Notes under the pieces: generated by a model
Databases searched by the model: none
Seen by the model: only the letters and a program-made list of their open reading frames with translations
What the model was told of the DNA's origin: nothing
Assembly (NCBI GenBank): GCA_910578175.1
Contig: CAJTPF010000002.1
Span: 132,337-196,336 of the forward strand
Reading direction: 5' to 3'
Length of the DNA: 64,000 nt
DNA from: an uncultured Lachnospiraceae bacterium
GTDB lineage: Bacteria > Bacillota > Clostridia > Lachnospirales > Lachnospiraceae
In this document: positions 45,756 through 54,984 of the stretch, in pieces
Numbering within the stretch: the first letter of the stretch is position 1
Layout of the letters: every line of letters begins with the position of its first letter
Position numbers and translations under genes: made by a program

Positions 45756-46745
45756 CTAACTGCTGAATGGGAAAATCATATCCAGCATTCGCAGTGTTTT
45801 AAAGTTACCTTTTGCTGTCATTTCTCCGGTCATAAATGCCCTTTGAAATGTATATCTTCCCTTCACTATATTGCTCAATACTTCTGAGGATAACTTTGAC
45901 AAAACATCCACATCCGAAACATCTTCATATCTGCAAACCAGCTCTGCTCCATCTACCTGAATAAACAATGTCTTATCCATGTCACCAATGATAAATGCAT
46001 AAGTTGCACTAAAATCCTCCTGTGCGTGAAACACATTATTAATTGCTTTTATAAATTCATCTTCATCGCTTTCCGTCTGATTAAGCATACCTTTAAATAA
46101 TTTTGCTAATTCCTCTATATCCTCCTTCTGCTGTTTCACATAATAGTCATCCGAAGCATATTTAGAGAGCTGTTCTGTTTCCTGAGGCGTCAGATCCAAT
46201 GATTCTTTCATAATATTTTGTTTGATCGCATAGCTGCTGGATGGTAGCGGCTTTCGCCTTTGAGAAACCGTACGATATAGATTCTCTGCCTTTTTTTCGA
46301 TAATATCCGCATATTCGTGATTCATTTCAAAATCCACCGACTCATTTACATATGCACATACACCGGAACAAGGCATCCCTCCCAGCAGTTCCCATGCATT
46401 TTTTAAATCCGTAAGTGCTTCTTTCTCTCCGTAAGTAGTAGAAATTACCACCGGACACATATATAATTTGCTTATTTTTTCCTTATCTCCATACAACCAG
46501 CAGGAATCAAGAAATTCCTGCATATATCCGCCAATGCCTCTCCATTCTACACTGGCTGCCAGGATTATAGCATCGGCATCCTTCAATGTCTGTGGAAGTG
46601 TTGGAATCGTGCTCTTCATTTCAAATAAATTATATCTGACCACATTTACCCTTAATTCGTTTAGTACTCCTTCTATTTTTCCCAGAACATATAATGTTGG
46701 ATCTTCAATCAGGCCTCTTCCGCCATAATATATATTTACATTCAT
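45756..46745 (-). CDS. Flavodoxin-like/SCP2-like fusion protein
   Basis: 329 residues from ATG at 46745, 9 bp after AAGGAT; a frame 6 codons longer lacks a site. The N-terminal half (1-185) resembles NADPH-dependent FMN reductase/flavodoxin folds: strand VNIYYGGRG, DADAIILAASVEWRGIGGYM and VVISTTYGEKEA. After a helical linker, residues about 230-327 look like an SCP2 lipid-transfer fold (FIIGDMDKTLFIQVDGAEL, GEMTAKGNFKTLRMLDMIF). The combination suggests flavin-dependent handling of a hydrophobic ligand; no family with known activity is recognised. It converges with the kinase gene. Confidence 0.6.
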   Translation of the reverse strand: MNVNIYYGGRGLIEDPTLYVLGKIEGVLNELRVNVVRYNLFEMKSTIPTLPQTLKDADAIILAASVEWRGIGGYMQEFLDSCWLYGDKEKISKLYMCPVVISTTYGEKEALTDLKNAWELLGGMPCSGVCAYVNESVDFEMNHEYADIIEKKAENLYRTVSQRRKPLPSSSYAIKQNIMKESLDLTPQETEQLSKYASDDYYVKQQKEDIEELAKLFKGMLNQTESDEDEFIKAINNVFHAQEDFSATYAFIIGDMDKTLFIQVDGAELVCRYEDVSDVDVLSKLSSEVLSNIVKGRYTFQRAFMTGEMTAKGNFKTLRMLDMIFPFSS

Positions 46746-46827
46746 TCTCCGTATCCTTTCCATTTAATTTTATCTTCTATAACAAGTTCTATGCTATAAC
46801 CTTAGAAATTATATTAATTTTAATATA

Positions 46828-47949
46828 TTATCTAAGGTTTTTCAACTTATCAAATGTTTGTTTATCAGAAAAAAACTTAAAAATCAACATTATGGCAATC
46901 CCTCCGGCCAGTCCTCCCATATGAGCTACCATATCTACACCCTGTCTGCCGCCTCCATAAAACATCAGGAAAAGCACAAGACCCATACGGATAAACATGG
47001 ATTTATCATTTCTTCGTCTCTGTATCAGTGCAACTACGAGAATAGCGCCTAAAATGCCATATATGGCCCCGGAAGCACCGGCTGATACAACCGGAGGAAC
47101 CGAATTATAATAATGCACAGCAGAAACAAGACTGCCCGCTAAACCGCTTAGAATATATAAAATAACAAACCTGATACTACCTATGATACTTTCCAGCTTA
47201 CTTCCCAAAATCCATAACGCCAGCATATTATTAATTAAATGCCCTATTCCAAAATGCATAAACACAGCAGTAAGCAGACGATAATATTCATGCTTATCAA
47301 AAATATTTCTTCCGAGTGCCGCTCCATTTTTAAGCATATAAACAGGATTTTCCGTATCCCCGTTCATTTCCAGCCATATAAAAACAATTATATTAATAAA
47401 TAATAGTAAAACTGTTATTATTGGAAATTTCTTTTTTCTTTTCTGACGATCGGTTCTGTTTTCCGTGCTGCTAAATATCGCTGCAGAATTTCCCCTTTGT
47501 TCATCAAATACATTTTTCACCAGACTTTTCAGACCAAAAAAATCATCTGGTTGGTCTTCAAAAACCACAATTCTTTTACACAGTACATCCATCAGCCAAA
47601 AAGCAGATTTACCCTGAGAATATTTCTTATCCCTTTCAAAATCATCAGAAAATACAAGATATATAATATTAACTTCTCTTGCATAACGGCCTATTAAAAA
47701 CTTACGTTCAATCTGAAATGTGATACTGTCCAATTGTTCAGAAGTTAATTCTGATTTTCCAACATTGTTCATCAGTCCTACTATATTCATTTGTTCATTT
47801 ACTTCATCATGCTGAAACAACAATGCCAGGCATGGAACATTGCTTCCCATTACCTGATAGCCATTATTCATCATTAGTGTTATTGCGCTATTATAAATCA
47901 ATTTATAAACATCCTTTCTACATAAATAACACAATTTCGACAAAATCAT
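46828..47949 (-). CDS. Rhomboid family intramembrane serine protease
   Basis: 373 residues. A soluble N-terminal domain (about 1-165) precedes six membrane segments. The rhomboid signature is complete: HFGIGHLINNMLALWILGS, the catalytic Ser in SAGASGAIYGILG, and the His in VAHMGGLAGGI. It cleaves substrates within the membrane. It lies 45 bp after the FHA gene at the end of the Tad operon on the same strand, so it may process or regulate pilus parts, but rhomboids are widespread and this may be chance. The ATG follows AAGGTAAG. Confidence 0.9.
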   Translation of the reverse strand: MILSKLCYLCRKDVYKLIYNSAITLMMNNGYQVMGSNVPCLALLFQHDEVNEQMNIVGLMNNVGKSELTSEQLDSITFQIERKFLIGRYAREVNIIYLVFSDDFERDKKYSQGKSAFWLMDVLCKRIVVFEDQPDDFFGLKSLVKNVFDEQRGNSAAIFSSTENRTDRQKRKKKFPIITVLLLFINIIVFIWLEMNGDTENPVYMLKNGAALGRNIFDKHEYYRLLTAVFMHFGIGHLINNMLALWILGSKLESIIGSIRFVILYILSGLAGSLVSAVHYYNSVPPVVSAGASGAIYGILGAILVVALIQRRRNDKSMFIRMGLVLFLMFYGGGRQGVDMVAHMGGLAGGIAIMLIFKFFSDKQTFDKLKNLR

Positions 47950-47994
47950 GCTTTTCTTACCTTAACACTAATTGATAAACCTGTCAAATACTGA

Positions 47995-49140
47995 CTATCT
48001 AAAAAAGAAATCTATTTCGGCAAAACCTATTTTATCTCCAATCTTTATTTCAATAATTTCATACGGTTCTATCCTTTCATCATTTACGTAAGTTCCATTT
48101 TTGGAATTTAAATCTTCCAAAAAATATTTATTGTCTGTTAAATGAATCTTAGCCTGAACCCTGCTAATCGAATTATGTCTGATCACACCATCTGCATGTT
48201 TTTCTAATTTTCCGATCAGAAACGGATAATTTTCAACGCTGATATTGTCCGTTCCACATATGCTGATCAAAGTCCTTTTGTGGTTGCGAAGTGCATCCGA
48301 AACAAGTATGGTTTCATTATCACTATTATCTCCAAAGGAAATCGTTTCATTAGTAATATTTTCGGTATCTTCTGAATATTCTTTATTAACAGAACAAACA
48401 TCATACGGTTCCATGCCATTTAAAATGTCGCCTTTAAAACTAAAAAATTTTTGCTTTATAATTTCAAAAATACGGACAAATGGATTTATTTTGCCCGGAA
48501 TACTGTTATTATATTCAAAACAATTTTGTCTTGCATCATAATTTTCATTTTGGATATCATTTTTTATTCTATCCTTTATTTTTACAGGCATATATACTCC
48601 TTCGACTATCTCCTTTAGTTGATCTATATCACTATTCCCTGAGTTACACCATTCATTTACTTTATAAATCAGTTCTACTGCCGTTAGATCATTATAATCT
48701 ACTACCAGCAGGATACCCTGTATAAGATCATGAAATGCCAAATAAAAATCTTTTTTGTAACCAGGATTATAACACAAATAAACTTTATCATTATTTAGAT
48801 CAATATATATCATTTCATTTGTTAAAACAATATTATCTGCATCCAGCAAATAATTCGGAACCAAATCCCACACGGTTATAATTCCCTGTAATAAAGCTCT
48901 CAACTGTTTATTGTTTATCTTTTCTTTACTGTATAAGTTTTTTATGGTATTCTTGGATGAAATATTATATTTTAAAACAATCTCTCCATTTATTATTGTA
49001 TATTTTATTTTCAACAAACCGGAAATCTTATTTTTTTCAATCATTTTTAACTTATAACTTATTTTCTCGAATGGTAGTTTTATCACCATAAAATTATTTT
49101 TTGTATCGTGTCCGTAGCTTACATCCATTGTCCCTCTCAT
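47995..49140 (-). CDS. FHA domain protein with DUF6382-like N-terminus
   Basis: 381 residues. The N-terminal 170 residues (KLPFEKISYKLKMIEKNKIS onward) match the DUF6382 pattern of Clostridia. A disordered acidic linker (about 175-285) follows. The FHA domain (about 295-381) has YPFLIGK, RHNSISRVQAKI and DLNSKNGTYVND, the phosphothreonine-binding loops (Arg, Ser, Asn). FHA proteins read Ser/Thr kinase signals. Its place after the TadE-like gene (21 bp) suggests phospho-control of pilus assembly. The start follows GGGAGGCAGA. Confidence 0.85.
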   Translation of the reverse strand: MRGTMDVSYGHDTKNNFMVIKLPFEKISYKLKMIEKNKISGLLKIKYTIINGEIVLKYNISSKNTIKNLYSKEKINNKQLRALLQGIITVWDLVPNYLLDADNIVLTNEMIYIDLNNDKVYLCYNPGYKKDFYLAFHDLIQGILLVVDYNDLTAVELIYKVNEWCNSGNSDIDQLKEIVEGVYMPVKIKDRIKNDIQNENYDARQNCFEYNNSIPGKINPFVRIFEIIKQKFFSFKGDILNGMEPYDVCSVNKEYSEDTENITNETISFGDNSDNETILVSDALRNHKRTLISICGTDNISVENYPFLIGKLEKHADGVIRHNSISRVQAKIHLTDNKYFLEDLNSKNGTYVNDERIEPYEIIEIKIGDKIGFAEIDFFFR

Positions 49141-49161
49141 TCTGCCTCCCGGCTCTCTAAC

Positions 49162-49602
49162 CTATTTAACGATCTGTTCCAATTCATCTGCAATAACATG
49201 AACCTTTCTTAAATAATCAGGATTATCTGTTCCATTAACAACAATATTTATTGTTTCTGTTTTTTTCAAATTCCAAAAAACCATATCATAACTTATATAA
49301 ATAGAAACATTGATATAACCTTCTTTTTTTGATGCCTTTACTTCTTTTACTTTTCCCAATATCAGACGTCTGGTCACTGCCTGTTCTACGATATTTTCAA
49401 AATCAGTAATTGTTATTGGATGTCCTGCTGCTTCATTACAGCATTTATCTCCTTCCGCTCTTGCAACTGTCATGTCATGAACATAAAATGATACAAAGAT
49501 TCCTCCAAAAATAAGAAACAGAATAAATGGAAATAAAAGAGACAACTCAATCGTATAAACAGCACTGATATCATACTTAATTCTGCTTTTTTTATTATGT
49601 AT
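49162..49602 (-). CDS. Small TadE-like pseudopilin, apparent ATA start
   Basis: About 147 codons. The first standard in-frame start is a TTG at 49545, but it would remove the pseudopilin processing region. Upstream, in the same open frame, stands ISAVYTIELSLLFPFILFL, which has the Tad/Flp cleavage pattern (cut after Ala, Glu at +5) and the hydrophobic helix. A perfect AAAAGGAGG (49612-49620) precedes it, yet no ATG, GTG or TTG lies at the right distance in this frame; ATA at 49602 has spacing 9. The C-terminal part is a small soluble domain. It is in the Tad operon between the prepilin peptidase and FHA genes. If the TTG were used, the protein would be 127 residues. Confidence 0.6.
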   Translation of the reverse strand: MHNKKSRIKYDISAVYTIELSLLFPFILFLIFGGIFVSFYVHDMTVARAEGDKCCNEAAGHPITITDFENIVEQAVTRRLILGKVKEVKASKKEGYINVSIYISYDMVFWNLKKTETINIVVNGTDNPDYLRKVHVIADELEQIVK

Positions 49603-49639
49603 ATATATAATCCTCCTTTTGCCCTCTCAATCATAAATT

Positions 49640-50053
49640 TCAAATTATGAAACTCCTAAAAATATAACTTATTGTAATAAATGGTAAAAAAGCCATTGTT
49701 TCTTTTTTGTTACACTTTTTAAAAATTAAATAATACATGCCTGCAAATGAAGCCAAAAAAAGACTCATCACCAATATTTCAAAATTATTAATTCCCCCTG
49801 CTGTAAGCCCTGTTATGATAAACACAACTCCGTCTCCCATACCGATTGATTCTTTTGTAATATAACTCACAATTAATACAAATCCTCCTACCAGCATACC
49901 TGATATCATAAAAAACATACTTTCTAAATGGAAGAACAAATTTCCCATTATTATAAAACAAATCGACAAAACACATAATCGTATACTTATTTTTTTCCTT
50001 TCAACGTCCTGCCATGATAATATTACCAAGATTAATACTACAAAATAATTCAT
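49640..50053 (-). CDS. tadV: Prepilin peptidase (A24, TadV/CpaA-like)
   Basis: 137 residues with about five membrane segments and no N-methylation domain, as in TadV. The two catalytic Asp are in SWQDVERKKI (Asp16) and GMGDGVVF (the GxGD motif, about 72-75). It should cleave the Flp pilin and the TadE-like pseudopilins at the membrane. Its ATG overlaps the stop of the larger TadE-like gene (ATGA). Confidence 0.88.
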   Translation of the reverse strand: MNYFVVLILVILSWQDVERKKISIRLCVLSICFIIMGNLFFHLESMFFMISGMLVGGFVLIVSYITKESIGMGDGVVFIITGLTAGGINNFEILVMSLFLASFAGMYYLIFKKCNKKETMAFLPFITISYIFRSFII

Positions 50054-51075
50054 GATCTCTCGCTTTCTTTACATCTTTTACATAATTTTCTATCTCCAAC
50101 CTGGTTGATATCAATTGATATTACATCTCTTATAATTCCGCTGCAGCGATCTTCCGTGTGATATCTGTCACCACTTGTAGTAATTATAACCTGCTCATTT
50201 CCTTTGATTTTATATTTAACGCATCTCTCACACTTCTTATATTTTCCACCTCCTTTATTTCTTAACAAAGGCAGTTGAGAGAACTCAACAAAAACAACTG
50301 ATAAATTTATATGTGTACAATCTTTATTTGTATGATATACTGTTCCGCTTTTTGTTATGTAAACCTTTGTCAAAAAACTTTTTGACTTGACATCAATTGA
50401 TTCCCCGATAAAATTACGAAAGTAACATCTGTTTATAAATGACATTTTATACACATTGCTACTGAGCATTGGGATCTTTGCTGTATATGAAACCGCTAAA
50501 TCAACATTTTCCTGTTCAAAAAAATCTGATTCCATCATTTTGATTTCTGATAGTCTCATAAATATTCCTAAATCTTTAGCCAGTTTCTTTAATTCATTAT
50601 CCAATATTTTATTTAATGCATAAGCGCTGGTTAATCCGCCTCTAATAAGAGTCTCTGAAACTGATAGCTGAGACAGCTTATCAGATCTACTGTCTTTTTC
50701 ATCAGCCATTCCTGTGTCCTTTTTTATTATATTTCCTGTACGCTGTGCTGTATAAGTGTATCTGCTAATATCCCAGGCAGTATTTATCATATTTTGATTT
50801 AATATATTCTGAAAATTAATTAAAAATATAAAATGGAGCAGGATGATCATACCAAATAACAGAAATAATGAAACAATCGCAGCTTCTATGGTAAAGCTTC
50901 CGTTTCCTGATTGCAGGGTGGATAGACATGTACTCTTACCTTTTGAAGATACCTGGGAGTTATTTTTCTTTGTTTTTTTCATAAAATTGCCTTGAACTTG
51001 GAGAGAATTCAGTGTGAGTTTTTGTAAAATTGTTTTATATGCACAAATCGTATCTTTATCAGAATAAGAGTACAT
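50050..51075 (-). CDS. TadE-like pseudopilin with two C-terminal Cys/His modules
   Basis: 341 residues from ATG at 51075 behind GGGGGGTGG; ATG 31 codons later is possible. SGNGSFTIEAAIVSLFLLF (about 56-74) is a classic TadE start: cut after Gly, Glu at +5, then the membrane helix. The outer part ends in two related modules, VYHTNKDCTHI with KKCERC, and RYHTEDRCSGI with KLCKRC (about 245-275 and 295-335). Each offers His and three Cys for a metal. Such tails are not part of ordinary TadE proteins. The gene lies 16 bp after the DUF5702 gene. Confidence 0.75.
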   Translation of the reverse strand: MYSYSDKDTICAYKTILQKLTLNSLQVQGNFMKKTKKNNSQVSSKGKSTCLSTLQSGNGSFTIEAAIVSLFLLFGMIILLHFIFLINFQNILNQNMINTAWDISRYTYTAQRTGNIIKKDTGMADEKDSRSDKLSQLSVSETLIRGGLTSAYALNKILDNELKKLAKDLGIFMRLSEIKMMESDFFEQENVDLAVSYTAKIPMLSSNVYKMSFINRCYFRNFIGESIDVKSKSFLTKVYITKSGTVYHTNKDCTHINLSVVFVEFSQLPLLRNKGGGKYKKCERCVKYKIKGNEQVIITTSGDRYHTEDRCSGIIRDVISIDINQVGDRKLCKRCKESERS

Positions 51076-51091
51076 GTTTATCCACCCCCCT

Positions 51092-53212
51092 TTAATAACA
51101 ATAAATTATTTCAGAACTGATCTCAAATATAGAGCTGCGGTCAGAAATAAGTTTCTTTACAAACGCAAGAGAAGTAAACAAGCGATTAACCCTGCATTCT
51201 ATTTTAACGGTTATTCCCAAAACACACCGACCAATATCAAATGAATCATTATACCGGTTATTGATATTTATCTGAACCATATCCATAATTCCGGCTGTTT
51301 GTTTCCCTGTATTTTCAATAAACAACAAAAATCTTAAATAATCTTTATAGGTTAATCCAGTGTTGCTGTTCTTATTTTTACTATTCTGATCAAAGATCCT
51401 CCAGATTGAATCCAAAGAAAGGTTCCAATCCGATTCAGATTTAAATAATTTTACCCCATACCCATTTAACAGATCTCTGGTATCCATCAATGATTCCGCA
51501 TAGGCCCAGGCTCCCAGCACCAATAACTGGGTCAGCCGTATAACTAACGGCATACCAGTAAACCCAACAAGTGTTACGGCTAACATATAAGCTTCTTTTC
51601 GACAGGCGGCATTCTTAAATAAATAAATCAGGTTAAATCCCTCTCTGATCAATACTATCCTCTTTCCAACATAACTTAAATTCTCTTTATCATTTTGAAA
51701 TCCGCCAAGTATATATTCTATCTCATAATCCAATATCCCATTGGCTTTATTAATCTCATTTTTATCTGTATAACAATGAAAAAAATCTAATACATACTGG
51801 CCCATTAATGCTTTTCTAATACTTTGTTCCGTATAACTTAAATCTTTCCAAATAGTAGTATTGGAACGAACTTCCGCTAAATTTTCCGAAAGCTGGAAAT
51901 CTTCCACGGTTTTTTCAGAAATATCTTCTGTAATTATTGTCAGCCACCCGTCACTCATTATTCTTTTAATATATTCCAGCAGATTATCTTCGCTTTTTTT
52001 TGTTTCCTCTACAAAATAATTAATCTCCAGATTTTTAATATCAAAATTTTCATAAATTAACCGTACTTCCTCTAACTCAGATAAAAAACAACCTGTATAA
52101 TCTATGTTGGCATCCAGTTGGCTAAACATTAAATTATTATATAATATTCCATTCATATTATTATTAATCTGAGTCATTTTTTCCGACGCCAGCTGCATTT
52201 TATTAAAATAATCAGTGACATAGGAAGCATTTACTTTTACCCTGTATGCATCAATATTCTGATCGGAAACCTGAGCTTCCAACGCCCGAACTTCATTCTT
52301 CAGTATTTCATATGCTTCGGTATCTATTACTTCCTTTTTATTTTCCAAATCAACATATAATTTCTGTATAAGTTCCGCTGACTCTCTGACTGCCTGATCG
52401 TATATATCCGTTTTACTTTTAATCTCTGCCAGACAGTTGCTTAATGAATTACAATTATCTTTATAAACCGTATAAAGTTCTTTAAATTCCTCAAAAATCT
52501 GATCTTTCTTTACTGACCTCTGCCCTGACTCATCTTCGCTGCTGACTGGTTCCCTGTCTATCTGTTGAATATAGTTAAGTTTTTCTTTTAACTCTGCTAA
52601 ATACTCTTTTGGCTGTACTGCCATTTCTTTTATCTGATCTACCTTCTTTTTTATATCTGCAACTGACTCTTCAATTTCATTAAATTTTTCTGAACAGTCA
52701 TTCACTTTGTCAAAAAACTCCTGAATCTTTTCTCCCTGGGATAATAAATTACATTTATCCAGCAAAAGATTTACTGCATCTCCGGCTATCCGATATTTCA
52801 TATATTCATAAATTTGGTCTGCCAGATCCTCTCCTCTATTGTTAGATACATATTTAATATCTGTGATTTCTATTTTTCCAATCTTAATTCCTAATAAATC
52901 ACTATTTTTTTTAATAAAATCATCTTTGTAATTTATATTTTTATTTAAGTATTTGTTGATTTCTTCAATAATTTCACTTTCGTCTTTCCACAGTATAAAT
53001 ATGCCATAATCTCTGAAAACTTCCTCTGCAAATTCAGAAAATACTGAATTTAATGATATCCGAGTCGATTGTGTTAATCTGACATTTGCTGCTGATACTC
53101 TGGCAGATTCGATCAGGGTTCCAAGCAATGCAAATATAAACAGCATAATCAAGCTAAGAAATATCGTTATTCCGCCATTGAAATCTGACAATAAATTTAT
53201 ATCTTTTTTCAT
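51092..53212 (-). CDS. DUF5702 protein of the Tad operon (TadG-like role)
   Basis: 706 residues. DFNGGITIFLSLIMLFIFALL near the N-terminus (about 9-33) is a pseudopilin-like membrane segment followed by ESARVSAANVRL, as in TadG/DUF5702 proteins. A very long outer coiled coil follows (about 130-400). A second hydrophobic region (about 555-585) precedes the C-terminal domain. It is probably a structural part of the pilus base on the outer face of the membrane. It follows the flp gene by 1 bp. Confidence 0.75.
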   Translation of the reverse strand: MKKDINLLSDFNGGITIFLSLIMLFIFALLGTLIESARVSAANVRLTQSTRISLNSVFSEFAEEVFRDYGIFILWKDESEIIEEINKYLNKNINYKDDFIKKNSDLLGIKIGKIEITDIKYVSNNRGEDLADQIYEYMKYRIAGDAVNLLLDKCNLLSQGEKIQEFFDKVNDCSEKFNEIEESVADIKKKVDQIKEMAVQPKEYLAELKEKLNYIQQIDREPVSSEDESGQRSVKKDQIFEEFKELYTVYKDNCNSLSNCLAEIKSKTDIYDQAVRESAELIQKLYVDLENKKEVIDTEAYEILKNEVRALEAQVSDQNIDAYRVKVNASYVTDYFNKMQLASEKMTQINNNMNGILYNNLMFSQLDANIDYTGCFLSELEEVRLIYENFDIKNLEINYFVEETKKSEDNLLEYIKRIMSDGWLTIITEDISEKTVEDFQLSENLAEVRSNTTIWKDLSYTEQSIRKALMGQYVLDFFHCYTDKNEINKANGILDYEIEYILGGFQNDKENLSYVGKRIVLIREGFNLIYLFKNAACRKEAYMLAVTLVGFTGMPLVIRLTQLLVLGAWAYAESLMDTRDLLNGYGVKLFKSESDWNLSLDSIWRIFDQNSKNKNSNTGLTYKDYLRFLLFIENTGKQTAGIMDMVQININNRYNDSFDIGRCVLGITVKIECRVNRLFTSLAFVKKLISDRSSIFEISSEIIYCY

Positions 53213-53213
53213 A

Positions 53214-53465
53214 TTAAAATGAATTTACCTTTGTATTAATTTTAGAGAATATTGTATTTAAAACAGAGGATACCTTGCCTTTAAATGTAAATGCCAGTCC
53301 TACAAGAACCAATATTATCAATATTACTTCAATTACACCCATTCCTGCATTATTATCTATTATGGATAATCTGCTGTTCACTGCCTTTTTCCATAGTTTT
53401 ACCTGAATCTTTATTACTACTTCATCTGATTTATTTATAATTTTACTTATCTTTAAATTTTTCAT
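53214..53465 (-). CDS. flp: Flp-type IVb major pilin
   Basis: 83 residues. A long basic leader ends in NNAG, then MGVIEVILIILVLVGLAFTF: cleavage after Gly with Glu at +5 and an uninterrupted hydrophobic helix, as in Flp1 pilins. The mature protein is about 43 residues. It is the main fibre subunit and lies between tadC and the DUF5702 gene in the operon. The ATG follows AAGGGGAATA. Confidence 0.85.
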   Translation of the reverse strand: MKNLKISKIINKSDEVVIKIQVKLWKKAVNSRLSIIDNNAGMGVIEVILIILVLVGLAFTFKGKVSSVLNTIFSKINTKVNSF

Positions 53466-53496
53466 ATATATTATTCCCCTTCCTTTTCTTCCTTTT

Positions 53497-54963
53497 CTAC
53501 AAATTCATTGACATAAAAGCAGGTATTATAACTACTGCCATGGAAACCAACAGCATGAGTAACATTGGCATTAACAGTTTTGTTGATGCTTCTTCTCCCT
53601 TTTTCTTTGCCAATGCTTTTCTGTCTGCAAAAGCTTCCCTAACTTCTCCTTCCAGAATAGTCTTCAGCCCCTTTGTACCTTTTTTTATATTCTGCTCCAA
53701 AAGGCACCCAAGCTTTATGTATGAAGCTGTATCACACCTTCGGCCAAATTCTGCATACGCCTCTGCCTCCGGCACTCCATTCTTCATTCGATATCTGGCA
53801 ATCTTCATCTCTTCATATGCATACCGGTAGCCATAATTCATTTTTTCCGATTCATAATCCGTTATTATTTTATCCCATGCCATTAATAGTGTGCTTCCAG
53901 CTTCATTTAAGAGTGTTAATTTACAAACAATAGAAGCGTAATCCGTTTCTAACTGTATTTTCCGATTTTTTATCTGTTTCTTTAATTTTTCATCATGTGC
54001 TGCAAATATTAACACTCCCATACCAATACCCAATATAATAAAGAATGGCGATTCTTTTTCTTTTTTCTCAAAAAACTTTATGGTAGTTCCATCAATATCA
54101 TTTGGTAAAACAATATTTTTTTCATTAACAGAATACTTTTTATCAATCTCTTTCATAATTTTATCTGCGAGTCTGTTTGATTTATTCTCCAGTCTGATCC
54201 CAATTGGCTGCGTAAACTCCCGATTAAAATCCTGATATGATACGATAACCGTAAACGCTGTTACTATATTGTAAGTATGATTTTTTTCATAGTAATCATA
54301 TATACGTTTTTCATTCAGTGTTCCATTTTCATTTATAAAACCGTCTTCATCTACAGCAAAATAAACGGAAACATCGTTTATATCATTATTTAAAAAATCC
54401 AGATCTTTATTTATATTCATATAATCCTTATTCTCACCCAAACACTTGTGCAATACCTGATTCAATACCTTATCCAAATGGTGACTGATTTCATCTTCTG
54501 ACATCTTATATTCATCTATCGTCAGCGCCACATTTTCTTTTACTTTATCTCCATGACTTACAACATCTAAATGGTATGTCTGCGCACCTTTGCCTGCTTC
54601 CGGTCTGGAAAGAACCGTAACCGTTTTATCACCTTTCAGTCTTATGGAAATACAGTTAAATACTCCCAGTATCATAAAAAAAATAATACACAGAATAATC
54701 GTGGAAACCTTATTAATAAAATCCAGATAAACCTGTATTTTGCTATCTTTATCCGGCTCTAATTTCTGAATTTTTTTTTGAAGCTCATTATCATTGAAAA
54801 TACGAAATCTTTTATGTAAATTATCTGCTATATACATGGAAAGTCCGCAAAAAAAATACTTTTTACCGTTACAGACTTTTTTTCTCATCTCTTTTTTATA
54901 TTTACTTGTAAATATAGACATGACCAAAATGACCAAAAGTATAATACTATATAAATAAAACAT
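53497..54963 (-). CDS. tadC: TadC-like inner-membrane platform protein
   Basis: 488 residues, longer than usual TadC. An N-terminal membrane segment and a second one (about 88-112) enclose a soluble insertion (about 115-310), and the C-terminal part carries the type II secretion F-domain (about 340-480: LCKLTLLNEAGSTLLMAW, ARYRMKNGVPEAEAYAEFGR, KLLMPMLLMLLVSMAVV). With TadB it forms the platform on which TadA drives pilus assembly. The large insertion is a feature of the Clostridia version. It follows tadB by 21 bp. Confidence 0.8.
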   Translation of the reverse strand: MFYLYSIILLVILVMSIFTSKYKKEMRKKVCNGKKYFFCGLSMYIADNLHKRFRIFNDNELQKKIQKLEPDKDSKIQVYLDFINKVSTIILCIIFFMILGVFNCISIRLKGDKTVTVLSRPEAGKGAQTYHLDVVSHGDKVKENVALTIDEYKMSEDEISHHLDKVLNQVLHKCLGENKDYMNINKDLDFLNNDINDVSVYFAVDEDGFINENGTLNEKRIYDYYEKNHTYNIVTAFTVIVSYQDFNREFTQPIGIRLENKSNRLADKIMKEIDKKYSVNEKNIVLPNDIDGTTIKFFEKKEKESPFFIILGIGMGVLIFAAHDEKLKKQIKNRKIQLETDYASIVCKLTLLNEAGSTLLMAWDKIITDYESEKMNYGYRYAYEEMKIARYRMKNGVPEAEAYAEFGRRCDTASYIKLGCLLEQNIKKGTKGLKTILEGEVREAFADRKALAKKKGEEASTKLLMPMLLMLLVSMAVVIIPAFMSMNL

Positions 54964-54984
54964 TTTTCACTCCTGACTAAACAA

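Noticed and set aside
47934..47946. Second Spo0A-like box (TTTTGTCGAAATT on the minus strand)
   Set aside because: It falls within the first codons of the rhomboid gene, not in a promoter, so it is more likely chance.
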